In this document: piece by piece, positions 50,827 to 60,716 of the stretch
Layout: each line of letters starts with the position of its first letter
Numbering within the stretch: position 1 is the first letter of the stretch
DNA from: Epiperipatus broadwayi
Lineage: Eukaryota > Onychophora > Udeonychophora > Euonychophora > Peripatidae
Assembly: GCA_028023455.1 (NCBI GenBank)
Contig: JAQFVV010006472.1
Coordinates: 328,501-392,500, forward strand
DNA: 64,000 nt
Direction of reading: 5' to 3'
Translations under genes and position numbers: made by a program
The notes under the pieces: generated by a model
Told to the model about the DNA's origin: nothing
Databases searched by the model: none
Seen by the model: the letters and a program-made list of their open reading frames with translations, nothing else

Positions 50827-50886
50827 AATTCCTGTCTTTTACTGACGATAGCAAATAGCTTGAAATCATGATCTGAAAGTGGAATT
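50827..50886 (+). ncRNA. type I hammerhead ribozyme A4
   Basis: The core CTGACGA (50842-50848) and GAAA (50862-50865) are intact, with the cleavage C at 50873. One change in inner stem I (CTTTTA against TGAAAG) leaves a G-U wobble, which should be tolerated. Confidence 0.88.
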
Positions 50887-50974
50887 AAAGTTAGAGATAG
50901 CGAATGCATGCTCTGACGTTTATGTAAACAAACACTTGATGGTGTTTTTGGTAGAACGCCATCTGTTGACATAT

Positions 50975-52604
50975 ATATATATATCTGTATTTAGCAAGCA
51001 CTTATTTACAACAATCACATTGATAATGTTTTTGGATCTATGTTTAAAATATAAGAATGAGCTATAGTTGTGCATGTATGGGTGGATTGGTGTACACTTA
51101 TTCTTAATATTATTTAAATAAGGATTGGGGATATTTTGAAAGATAAAAATTAATCTCTCATTTATCATGTGTCTGTGCAAATTAGAAAAATTATTTTTCT
51201 GAATGATGATAATTTCTGAACATGGTTTCATTCCACATACATTTTTCATTCTAAATATTAGATAATTTTTAAATAGGTTGTATCCCAGATTGTTACATAA
51301 ATTATAACAATTCCATTTTCATAATTTATAAATGGAAGAAAAGGAAAAGTGTAAATGATTATTTAGTCAACCATATGTCACATTTCCCAACATTCTTTAT
51401 TTTGTCTTATAATCTTTATAGTAGCCTGCAATTGCAGCATAACTATAAATATTCTGCTTGTAAAAATTACAATGATTTGTTGTATTAGGCTTATAATATT
51501 TATATTATGACCATTCTAGTATTTATTTTCTTATAAATTTATATCATTTTGTTACAGATCTTCATACAACTATATTTAATTAAAGTTTTTGCCAGTGCTT
51601 AAACTAGTGATTTTTTATATTTGTAGAAATTTTTAAAAATATTTTTTTTTGCAGTTGGTCATAAAAAATATGTTTATTTTTAAAAAATAATAAAGCTTAG
51701 ATATTTTATCTATCATTCTTATAAAACTAATGTCAATTTTCTATTAGATATTTTTATTACCTCTATAAAATTGTATCACAAAAAAGTATAGTTGTTATTT
51801 TTTTCCATCAAAAATTTATTGCTAATATGGCATATATTTGTAATATGTTTGATCAACTTTTGAATATAATATATATATATGTGTGTGTGTGTGTGTGTAA
51901 AATGCACTTTTTAAGAACATTTGTATTAACATAATATTAATTTTTTCACAGAATCTTAATTAAGCAATAAGGATGTTTTTTGTTTAAAAACATTCATACC
52001 TTGTTAACATCCTTAGTGACAATTATGACCACCCCTATTAGTCAGATAATGACAGGAAACATTCACCCAAAACATTAGTGCTATATATTGGTAATAAGAA
52101 ATTGGCATGCATAAAACAAAAGCCATAAAAAAATTTATTTTTAACAAACACATATATAGTCATACATAAAAGAAAGATATATCTATTTAAAATTAAAATA
52201 CTAATTACCAGAAAAGTATAAATTTCACAACCAATGGTTTCTCTTCCAAAGCAGATTTCTCAGCTGTATAAATGTCACAATACAATATGCTCTTATACAA
52301 AAATAATATACATTTCAAATTGATATTTCAATTTCCTTCTTAAATATATATTAAGAGCTTCCAAATCAAAATATTTAATTAGAAAATATTATTTAAGTCG
52401 TTTTTATTCTTTTCAACATTCTTAGCCTGCTTGAACATATTCTTATGAAATATATTTCTCTCATGAATATAAAATGCTAATATAATGTTTTAATGTATTT
52501 ACATTTAATTTAATCCATCTATTTACAGTCAAATTACTTTGAGCTATGTATATTGTTTTATATAAATAAAGTCCTTAAGTTATTAGACCTGCTGTGATGA
52601 AACT
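50975..52604. other. AT-rich intergenic DNA
   Basis: No gene recognised. A TA-then-TG microsatellite lies at 51869-51898. Confidence 0.5.
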
Positions 52605-52645
52605 CAACCTTAACCCTAACCCTAATCCTAATTCTAACCCTAAAC
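52605..52645 (-). repeat. interstitial telomere-like repeat
   Basis: Five to six CCCTAA units, two of them mutated (AATCCTAATTCTAACCC), on the + strand, i.e. TTAGGG on the - strand. Such islands arise at repaired breaks or from telomerase insertion. The unit type suggests TTAGGG telomeres in this species. Confidence 0.85.
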
Positions 52646-53214
52646 TAAAGTTCCATAAGGAATATTATAATCAATTCCAAGAATTATATTTCTATCAATT
52701 TTCTATTTATAATTTTAACAGAAAATGGATAGTGATACTATTTCTAAAATTATAGGTGATTTTAACCCAGACTTTCAAACTCTCCTTCCAATCTCTATCC
52801 TATCTTATACAACCAATACCCATATCTCACATACATGTGAAAAAATAAATGATTCCCAATATACATATTTTGTGCTGAACCAGCACATATCAATTCATCT
52901 GGATCATCATCACCAAAACTAGATATAATTCGTGCTCAGTTTATATTAAGATAGCAAATCTTACAAATTTTAATGCACTCTAAAACAAATTAAATGGAAC
53001 ACATGTTGGAAAATTCTTATTTTCTATTGCGTTAATTTGCACTTGAGAAGTCTATCTTGGAGGAAACCATTGATAATGAATTTGTAATTTAATTTAGACT
53101 AAAGTCATAATTATGAATTAATGTGATATTGCTTATTAGTTATCCACAAGTAAACTTTACATTTGAAAATCTTTGCATTAGTTTTCATTTATGAATCCTT
53201 AAGTAAACTGACTT
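52646..53214. other. AT-rich intergenic DNA
   Basis: Nothing recognised. A 65-codon ORF at 52725 has no known motif. Confidence 0.5.
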
Positions 53215-54480
53215 TAGCAAAAGGAAATTTGGTAGTAATGAAAAATGGCATTATTTAGACTTATTAGTATTTTAACAGTTTTATACAAAATTTTCACCAA
53301 GATAATTACAACTCCTCTATAGAAAACATTGGATTTCAAACAACCAAGTAATCTAGATTTAAAATTGGTTTTAGTAAAGAATATCATATCTAAGTATTGA
53401 GAGAAGTTATAGAAAGGACCCATAAATATGAGTTGCCATTATTATTTGGATTTGTAGATTATGAAAAAGCATTTGATTATATAAGCATTTGTTTGGTGAT
53501 TAAAGCATTGGATCATCAAGATATAGACTCAGGATATTGCTATATTCTAAAGAATATTGTTAAAACTGCAACACAACAATTAGATTACATAATGATACTA
53601 GGAAGGTTAACATTGAGAAGAGTGCAAAACAGGATGACTGCATATCTCCAAACCTTTTTACAGCATGACTGTAAAAAGTATTTTGTGGATTAAAATAAGA
53701 AGCTAAAGGAGTAGAAGTAAATGGAGATTATTTAAGTCATTTAGATTTTGCAGAAGGTGTAGTTGTTCTTGCAAATAATACTTCAGAGCTTCAGAAAATG
53801 TTGCAAGAGTTATCAGATGAAAAGAAGAAAGTAGGATTAAAGAGAAATGTTAAAAAGACTAAAGTAATGGTCAATGAATTTTCTCAAAAGTTGAAAAAAA
53901 AGATTGATTATAATGAGTTAGAAGAAGTTAACACCTACAAATAACTTTGTCAAATTATTACTACAGATGGAAATATAATGAATAAAATTAATTATGGAAT
54001 TAAACTTGTTTGGATGCTTTTGGTAGAAATAACTTATTATTAAAAGGAAATATGCCTATGTGTTTGAAAAGGAAGGCTTTTAATAAATGTGTTTTGTCAG
54101 TTCTTACTTATGGATCTGAGACTTGAACACTTAAGAGAAGAGCAATACAGAAACTTCAGACTTCTCAAAGAAGTATGAAGAGAGGCATGTTAGGAGTAAC
54201 AAGAATAGATTGAAAATGTAATATATGTGTAAAAGAACAAACAGGTGTTACTGGCATTGTTGAAAGAATTAAAAGACTTAAGTGGAGTTGGGTTGGATAT
54301 ATTGCTAGAAGTGATGATAATAGATGGGTAATTGAAATCTTAAACTGGATTCTAAAAGATTGTAAAAGACCTAGGGTGCAGGAGTGATGTGGAGAAGAGA
54401 GGCTAAAGATCAGAGAAGATGGATTGAACTTGGAGAGCCCTTTATCTTGCAGTAGATTAATAATGATTGATGATGATGAT
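53215..54480 (+). pseudogene. RTE-type LINE, 5'-truncated and inactive
   Basis: The fragment starts within the reverse transcriptase (LISILTVLYKIFTKIIT near 53252, the P-I-S-L-L block). It continues in another frame with VIERTHKYELPLLFGFVDYEK then AFDYI (53405-53490), which holds the first catalytic Asp, and an ALDHQDIDSGYCYIL block. A further frameshift leads to YLSHLDFAEGVVVLANNTSE near 53730, where F-A-D-D has become FAEG, abolishing the catalytic pair. EVNTYK, ILKDCKRPR and ESPLSCSRL follow as the C-terminal part. It ends in a GATGAT/TA tract, typical of RTE 3' ends. Confidence 0.85.
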
Positions 54481-54689
54481 GATATATATATAAATTATAA
54501 TATATTAAAATAGTTTTAATTAATAGACATTTTATTTGTATTACATATACATATATTTGTATATTGTTCCTATGTAATTATATCATATAATTAAAAACAT
54601 TCACCTTTCTATATCCACCTAAATAAAAGAATAAAACCATATGTCTTTAAATTATTATACATAGGAAAGAGAGTAAACTTATATTAATA

Positions 54690-55025
54690 ATTGTATTTTT
54701 ATATTGGATTATTTCCATCATCTAATATGTGTACTGAATGTCTTTAGAAAAATTCAATTTAATTTAAATATTCCAATTACATTCAACTGTTAGTAATATC
54801 ACAGCAATCAGGTTAATATATGCACTAACTGTTAGTAATATAAACAGGTTAGTATATGCACAATGTTTTGTGAGGTATTATTTTCCTCTCTTCTTCAGGT
54901 GTTGCTGGCCCGACCAGTGACAGTACTAGCATAGGATTTGAACCTGTGTCCTTATATTCTTGATTATTGAATTTTAATGTAACACTCTAACCAACTGAGT
55001 GATCCTGCCATATTCAATAATCAAG
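54690..55025 (-). repeat. solo Penelope-like terminal repeat (or tRNA-derived SINE)
   Basis: On the - strand it has an A box (55002-54991, TCACTCAGTTGG, weaker than the other copy) and an exact B box GGTTCAAATCC (54943-54933). It then has CTGAAGA with a GAGG/CCTC stem, a tail with a 36-bp internal duplication (AGTTAGTGCATATA, then CTAACC), and an end at TAAAGACATTCAGTACACAT. No Penelope-like coding sequence adjoins it, so it is a stand-alone copy. Confidence 0.72.
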
Positions 55026-55239
55026 AATCTAAAAACAACATTAGCCAAAAAGTTCTATAATGGCACAGTCATCACTGTTTTGAGTTCTAGTATTATAGCC
55101 TCACTCAATATTTCACTGTAAAAACAATAAAACTTTGTAGGTATACATATTATTTCTTTCCTTTGATTTTATAAAATTTAGTATTTTATGGATTTGTATT
55201 TGGTCTCATCACTTAAATGTTATTTGTCTTAAATGAGTT
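55026..55239. other. AT-rich spacer
   Basis: Nothing recognised. Confidence 0.5.
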
Positions 55240-55870
55240 AACTTCATGCAATTTTGATGAAAAGTTGACTTTTAACCTCCACAGAGAATGATACCATTTG
55301 GATTTGAATTTCTTATAGAGATATGGCCACTGGTTATTTTTTTATAGATGACATTTATTAAGATATTTGTATTTTAATCATTATGCATTGGTTTGATGGC
55401 TAAAAATATTTTCAGATTTGTCTTCAAAGCATATATGTTTTATGGTTTAATTTCATACAGTTTTTTATCTAAATATAACTTCTCATTATGTGGTTTTATG
55501 GTATCGACATGGGTTTTGGATTTCAATTTCTTATGGATTTATAGTCATTAATTACTTTCTTATAGATAACATTAATTAAAGTATTTGTGTTTTAGTCATT
55601 GTGGATTAGTTTAGTAATTAAAAATTATTTTTAGATTTGCTCTCAAAGTGTTTGTTTCATGTTTAACTTTATACACTTTGGAGACTGATATTTTTTGAGC
55701 AATTAGTTATTTTTTATATATAGTTTGTAAATTATTTTCTTTGGTTTAGCAATTGCCTCATGATTAATTTCTTTTTGAATGTTTGCATTAATCGCACTTA
55801 TTAAAAATATTTCTTTTTCAATCATTTGTTTACTAAATATTTTTAGGTTTATTTTCTAAATAATTACTAT
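55240..55870 (+). repeat. degenerate tandem repeat, about 218-bp period
   Basis: Unit one (from about 55300) and unit two (from about 55518) share GGATTT-AATTTCTTAT, TTATAGAT-ACATT, GTATTTTAATCATT/GTGTTTTAGTCATT and CAGATTTG-CT. A third, weaker unit may follow from about 55690. No coding signal. Confidence 0.6.
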
Positions 55871-57940
55871 TTTTATATTTTCAAACAAATTATTATGTAT
55901 TTATGAAAAATATGAAACTTATCAATTAGTTTTTTTTGTCGACATTGGTAAGTGAATGGTGGCTCTACTAATAGAGTTTTCATACAATTAGTATCATAAT
56001 CTATCTTAATATTTGCAATAATCATTAGTATATAATTTTATTTAAAAATATTATTTCTTAATACGTGCTTGGAAGATGTTTGGCATTTTAAAATTGTATT
56101 GTAGTAATTTAATTTGATTATTAAATTGATAATTTACCTGTAAGAAAAAATAATTCTATTAAATATTATTCTTCTTTAGGCATATTATTTTCGGGTGAAA
56201 ATAGAACTGAAAGTTTCAACGCCACCAGAAAACCTGAAATTCAGTAGTCCACTTCTATTGCTAAGATGTATATAAATCATTTTAATAACGTTAGAGCTTT
56301 TTATAAACGCCAGCTAGGCGCTTATATTACGCATGTGATCTTCCAGTAAATATTTGTTGTAATAAAAAATTAAGAAATCTTAAAATTCTTTTCACTTTTT
56401 ATTACTGTTTTTAAAATAGTTTCAATAAACAAGATAATGTTGCAAAATTTTTAGAGGTATTTTTTAAGTTTCTAAAAGATCGTAAAAGTTTACATTTTTT
56501 TTACATTTTCTTTTCAAAAGCAATGTCATTAAATTTTATTTAACTACAAGAAAAATGTAAAAAAAAAAGTTTCCAAAACACTGAACATTAACTGTTAATT
56601 TGTTTTCAATATCTTTTTACTAAAAAAGAACAACATATTTTATAATATACATATAACTCTTTTTAAATTTTGACATTTTTTATTACTAATGTTTAATTTT
56701 CCAAAGAAATTAGATAAAATCTGAAAAATGATTTTTTTTCCTATTAAGATTTATTATTATTCGTTATGAGTCAAAATATTCATTGTTTATGGTTTATTTT
56801 TCCTAATATATTGTGCTCCAGTTAATTTCGCTAATGTGTTATACGTGAAAAAATATATATGTTTTATTATTTCATTGCCTATTAGAATGTTTTTTTTTTT
56901 TTATTTGGGTTTGTTCACACTATTTATTTGATTTTATATTATTGTTTATACGTTATATATATACCCACACATATCTCAAATCAAAGTTGTATACAATTTT
57001 GGGCATTTTTTTTGCAAAACAATATTTATTAAAACAAATCTACACAATCTCAAATTAAAATTTATACACATTTTTAAACATTTTTTGCAAAAATTATTTA
57101 TTAAAACAAATCAAGATAAAATGTTCGATAATAAAATAACAAATTTACAATTCTAAATTTATTTATCAATCTTTGTAATAATTAATATTTTTAATGTATG
57201 TTATTATCATATAATTGTAGATGCATTTAAAATAGCGCATATATCACCGAAGGCATTATTTTACCTGTAGTATATCGACGTAACCTTTAAATATTTACGA
57301 CTCCAATGTCAATAAAATATCTTTACATTAAAATGTTTTATCGATAAATATAATGTGTTAAAATAATTTAAATTTACTTTCTAATCTTTATGTGTGTCAA
57401 TGTAAGAATTCTCGTTTTCTTAATAAGTAGACGTAAGATAAAATATATAGATAAATGTTTGATAAAATGAATAAATAAATGTACATAGTCTAATGAAAAG
57501 TAGATATAAGTATTTATTTAATTTTATAGTATGTTCTTACAAAATATTTATTATATTTCTCCCATTATGTAATGTATTCTTATAAAAATAAAATGCATAA
57601 TCATAATATTAATTAGTAATCCGTACAATAAGAATTTATATTAAAAATGTCGTCAATGATAAATCCACTAAGAATTTTTCCATATATATATATGTTTTAA
57701 TGTTATATATTGTTTTTATTACGTGGTGGATATATTGTAGAGCTCTAGCGTAAACTTTAAATCATACTTTATATTCTAATATCTATCAACAATAATAATA
57801 AAAGCAATCTTATAATTTTTATAATACTATACCTATTATGTGTACTTTATAACTTTAATGCATCATGTTAGATATATTCTTAAATCATAATTTAATTAAG
57901 ATTAATGGCATTTATTTAAATCATGGAAAGAGTATTTATT
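55871..57940. other. AT-rich intergenic DNA
   Basis: No gene recognised. A 73-bp tandem duplication lies at 56973-57118 (ATCTCAAATC/ATCTCAAATT, each ending TTATTAAAACAAATC). Confidence 0.5.
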
Positions 57941-58437
57941 AAGTGCTTATTAAGCATTAATAATTTACTTACTTTCATTTGATAACTTCTGTAATATTTC
58001 TTGAAGTTCTGAAACATAATTTGCAAAAACAACCACATCATCTTCCAATCCAGGTGATGATTTACATGTTTGCATTTTCTTAATTTTGTATATTCATTCA
58101 CAAACTACTTATTGTAAAATTTCTGTAAAAAGTTTTCCATATATGGAATTATCCCAACCTATACTCTTTATTATATTAACATTTTTAATATTATCATGTA
58201 ATCTAGCCACTACTGTCGCATTATAATAAATACCAGAATAAGGCAGTATCCCTGATATATATCTTGTTAGTTCAAAGCTTCAATCACTGTTAAAATACTT
58301 GTAACATCAAATACATTTTCATAATTTTTAAATTCTAAGCAAACTTGAGTCACATTCATTTATTTTCCAAAGCATAATAGTAAATCATATTTGTTTTTTC
58401 TATAATTTTTCTCAACATTTCAATAAGATTCACTATC

Positions 58438-58654
58438 TATTAAAACAGGCAAAACTCACTATACATATTGTCATTCACTGCAAACTAGAGTAATCAATGG
58501 ATGCCAGAAGACTTGTGCATAAAATTCCCATCTAGGGTCTACTCATCCAATACTACCAGACTAGTTTCTGGTTTGTGGTCTTCATCAGTGAGGAGCCTTG
58601 GATCTGAGAGCACTGCACATAGATCTTAGAATCATGTGATGTTTATTGGCTTAA
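58438..58654 (-). mobile_element. family B retrozyme-like insert with 13-bp target duplication
   Basis: The insert carries a hammerhead motif and family B sequence on the - strand, ending TTTTGCCTGTTTTAATA. It is bracketed by perfect copies of AAGATTCACTATC (58425-58437 and 58655-58667). Outside these the RTE reading frame continues, so the pre-insertion site is known. The first 23 nt of the insert on the - strand match the unit in the opposite orientation. At 217 bp it is about half a unit. Confidence 0.88.
58545..58603 (-). ncRNA. type I hammerhead motif B1
   Basis: On the - strand outer stem I is ATCCAA/TTGGAT and inner stem I TCA/TGG (with a wobble). The core is CTGATGA (58588-58582) and GAAA (58568-58565). 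Stem III is minimal, C-G plus the core A-U around a TA loop, before the cleavage C at 58559. Stem II (AGACC...ACCA) is weakened by a substitution from GGC/GCC. All invariant core bases are present. Confidence 0.72.
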
Positions 58655-58800
58655 AAGATTCACTATCCTAAAACCGCTTCTAAATTCAGCTTATTCTTTT
58701 AGTTCATTGTAATTCAATAGAGGAATTTGAAATATCATGATAAAGATTTTATATAGAACTAAAAGAAGTCTAATAATTCTGTAGTTTCTAATATTTCTTT

Positions 58801-59351
58801 TTTTTTAAATACCAATCTTATTATGCAATATTTCCAAATATTCTAATCATTGGGTGTATCATATTTTAATTTTTAAAAAAATAGATATTATTGTTTTACA
58901 CCAGTACCAATCCTAAATGCCCAGCCAACATGAAAATTGCCCAAGGATAATCACATGCAGCTTCACATTCTGATGTCACATGATAAAAAAAATATTTTTT
59001 ATAACCTGCTAGACTCAAATGCAAAAGATTTTTATGATATTTTAATTACCATTATAGACTGAAATAAAAGATGTGGTAGAATAATGAGAAATAATTTTAT
59101 TTATGTATATACACAATCATAAAAAAATAATAACACAAGTGACAGAAATCCTCAGCAAACATCAGCTTTACCAGAGAATGATTTTAGAATAACAGCACTT
59201 AATTATCTATTGTTTTATTTAACTGCCTTTGCTAGTTTGATGAATGGTTAATATGATTAGCTATTTACTGCTTCATTATACATAGACAATTTATGACCCT
59301 ATGCATCTTAATCATCTCAGACAGATCCATACTTGTTTCACAGACTAACTG
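58801..59351. other. AT-rich spacer
   Basis: Nothing recognised between the LINE fragment and the family B block. Confidence 0.5.
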
Positions 59352-59365
59352 TAACTATTAATATC
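59352..59365. repeat. target-site duplication, left copy
   Basis: TAACTATTAATATC, identical to the 14 bases at 60703-60716 on the other side of the family B block. Confidence 0.85.
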
Positions 59366-59512
59366 AAATCAGTGATCACCATCTCTTACGCTTTCTCACA
59401 ACTGTTATTAAACAGGCAAAACTCTCCATAGAGTAGGGCCACTCAGTGCAAGTGAGAGTAATCAATGGATCCCAGAAGGCTCATGCATAAAAATCCTATC
59501 TAGTACCTATTC

Positions 59513-59571
59513 ATCCAATATCCCCAGACTAATCTCTGGCTTGTGGCCTTTGTCAGTGAGGAGACTTAGAT
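59513..59571 (-). ncRNA. hammerhead motif B2, decayed
   Basis: On the - strand the core reads CTGACAA and GAGA, with G8 and one of the core adenines altered. Stem II keeps GGC/GCC, its ancestral form. Predicted inactive. Confidence 0.7.
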
Positions 59572-59955
59572 CTGAGAGCACTGCACCTAGATCTTAAGAT
59601 CTAATGCAACCCTCCAGCAGCCACCTTTTATCTCTACTTACCTACAAAATGATGACAATCAAATTGAAAACAATATTTTCAATCTAAGCTCATTAGATTA
59701 CATAGTCATATGGGTCCAAACTCAGTTCAGTTCCCATACATTTGATGTTGACTCTTTTACAACCATAGCCACCACTATTTTTTAGGCAGGATTAGTATTA
59801 AACCACTGAACATCATTTGATCACCATTTCTTATACTTGTTCATAACTTATTAAACAGGCAAAACTCTCCATACAGTAGTGCCCCTCAGTGCAAGCCAGA
59901 GTAATCAATGGATTCCAGCAGTCTTGTGCATAAAATCCCTATCTAGTGCCTACTC

Positions 59956-60014
59956 ATCTAATATCTCCAGACTAGTTTCTGGCTTGTGGTCTTCATCAGT
60001 TAAGAGCCTTGGTT
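59956..60014 (-). ncRNA. hammerhead motif B3
   Basis: On the - strand CTGATGA (59999-59993) and GAAA with a minimal CTAG stem III and cleavage triplet GTC are intact. Outer stem I has two mismatches and stem II has one, so activity is uncertain. Confidence 0.68.
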
Positions 60015-60541
60015 CTGAGAGCACTGCACCTTGATCTTAGGATCTAATGCAAGCCTCCAGCAGCCACCTTTTATCTCTACTTAACTACAAAACTATGAGA
60101 ATCAAATTGAAAACACAATATTTTCAATCTAAGCTCATTATCTTATATAGTCATATAGGTCTAAACTCAGTTCAGTTCTCATTCATTTTGGTGTCTTTGG
60201 CCCTTTGACAACCACAGCCACCACTTCTGTATGGAGAGTTTTGCCTGTTTAATAAGAGTTATGAGCAAGCATAAAAAATGATGATCATGTGATGTCCAGT
60301 GGTTTAATACCAATTCTGCCTAATAGGATAGTGGTGGCTATGGTTGCAATAGAATCAAAGACATGAAAATGTATGGTACTGAACTGAATTCAGATCCATA
60401 TGACTATATAATCTAATGAGCTTAGATTGAAAATATTATTGTATTTTCAATTTGATTTTCATAGTTTGTAGTTAAATAGAGATAAAAGGTGGCTTAAGGA
60501 GGGTTGCATTAGTTCATAAGATCTAGGTGCAGTGCTCTCAG

Positions 60542-60600
60542 ATCTAAGCCTCCTCACTGACGAAGGCCACAAACCAGAAACTAGTCTGTGAATATTGTAT
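60542..60600 (+). ncRNA. type I hammerhead motif B4
   Basis: CTGACGA (60557-60563), stem II starting AGGCC, GAAA (60577-60580), CTAG stem III and the cleavage C at 60586 are all in place. Outer stem I ATCTAA against TTGTAT is partly paired. This copy is the only one on the + strand. Confidence 0.72.
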
Positions 60601-60702
60601 GAGTAGACACTAGATAGTGAATTTATTCATAAGCCTTCTGGCATCCATTGATTACTCTGGCTTGCATTGAGTGGCATTAATGTATGGAGTGTTTTGTCTC
60701 TT

Positions 60703-60716
60703 TAACTATTAATATC
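60703..60716. repeat. target-site duplication, right copy
   Basis: Second copy of TAACTATTAATATC; see the left copy at 59352-59365. Confidence 0.85.

Larger units (their letters stand above)
49728..50970 (+). mobile_element. hammerhead retrozyme-like array, family A
   Basis: Units repeat with a period of 397-399 bp. One complete unit (about 49986-50382), a second (50383-50780) and a partial third (to about 50970) are in direct tandem. They are preceded by a 250-bp inverted partial copy (49728-49980). Each contains a type I hammerhead motif. Unit landmarks are GAAACTGTTTCATAAATG, ACGCCATCTGTTGAC, and a GCTGAACTGAGATCAGACCC module about 150 bp before the next ribozyme. Cleavage at each motif would release unit-length RNAs of about 397 nt, the size range of animal retrozymes. 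No protein is encoded; the 64-81 codon ORFs through it are copies of one fortuitous frame. Flanks are TA-rich, so the target duplication is ambiguous. Confidence 0.85.
57940..58800 (-). pseudogene. RTE-type LINE fragment interrupted by a retrozyme-like insert
   Basis: Reading leftward from 58800, the blocks are LLVLYKIFIMIF, then AEFRSGFRIVNL up to about 58668. Beyond the insertion come IEMLRKIIEKTNMIYYY, EFKNYENVFDV (first catalytic Asp block), VIEALN and GYCLIL, and finally LEDDVVVFANYVSELQEIL near 58080-57990, in which the D-D pair is kept. The order matches the fragment at 53.2-54.5 kb. Stops and frameshifts make it non-functional. A family B insert occupies 58438-58654. Confidence 0.8.
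59366..60702. mobile_element. hammerhead retrozyme-like block, family B
   Basis: Two units lie in direct tandem on the - strand (59366-60227, ribozyme cores 443 bp apart), followed by one whole unit on the + strand (60228-60702). The + unit runs from GTATGGAGAGTTTTGCCTG at 60232 to a second occurrence near 60680, i.e. just over one unit. Perfect TAACTATTAATATC lies on both sides (59352-59365 and 60703-60716), so the composite inserted as one event. No protein is encoded. The layout, tandem plus inverted, parallels family A. Confidence 0.88.
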
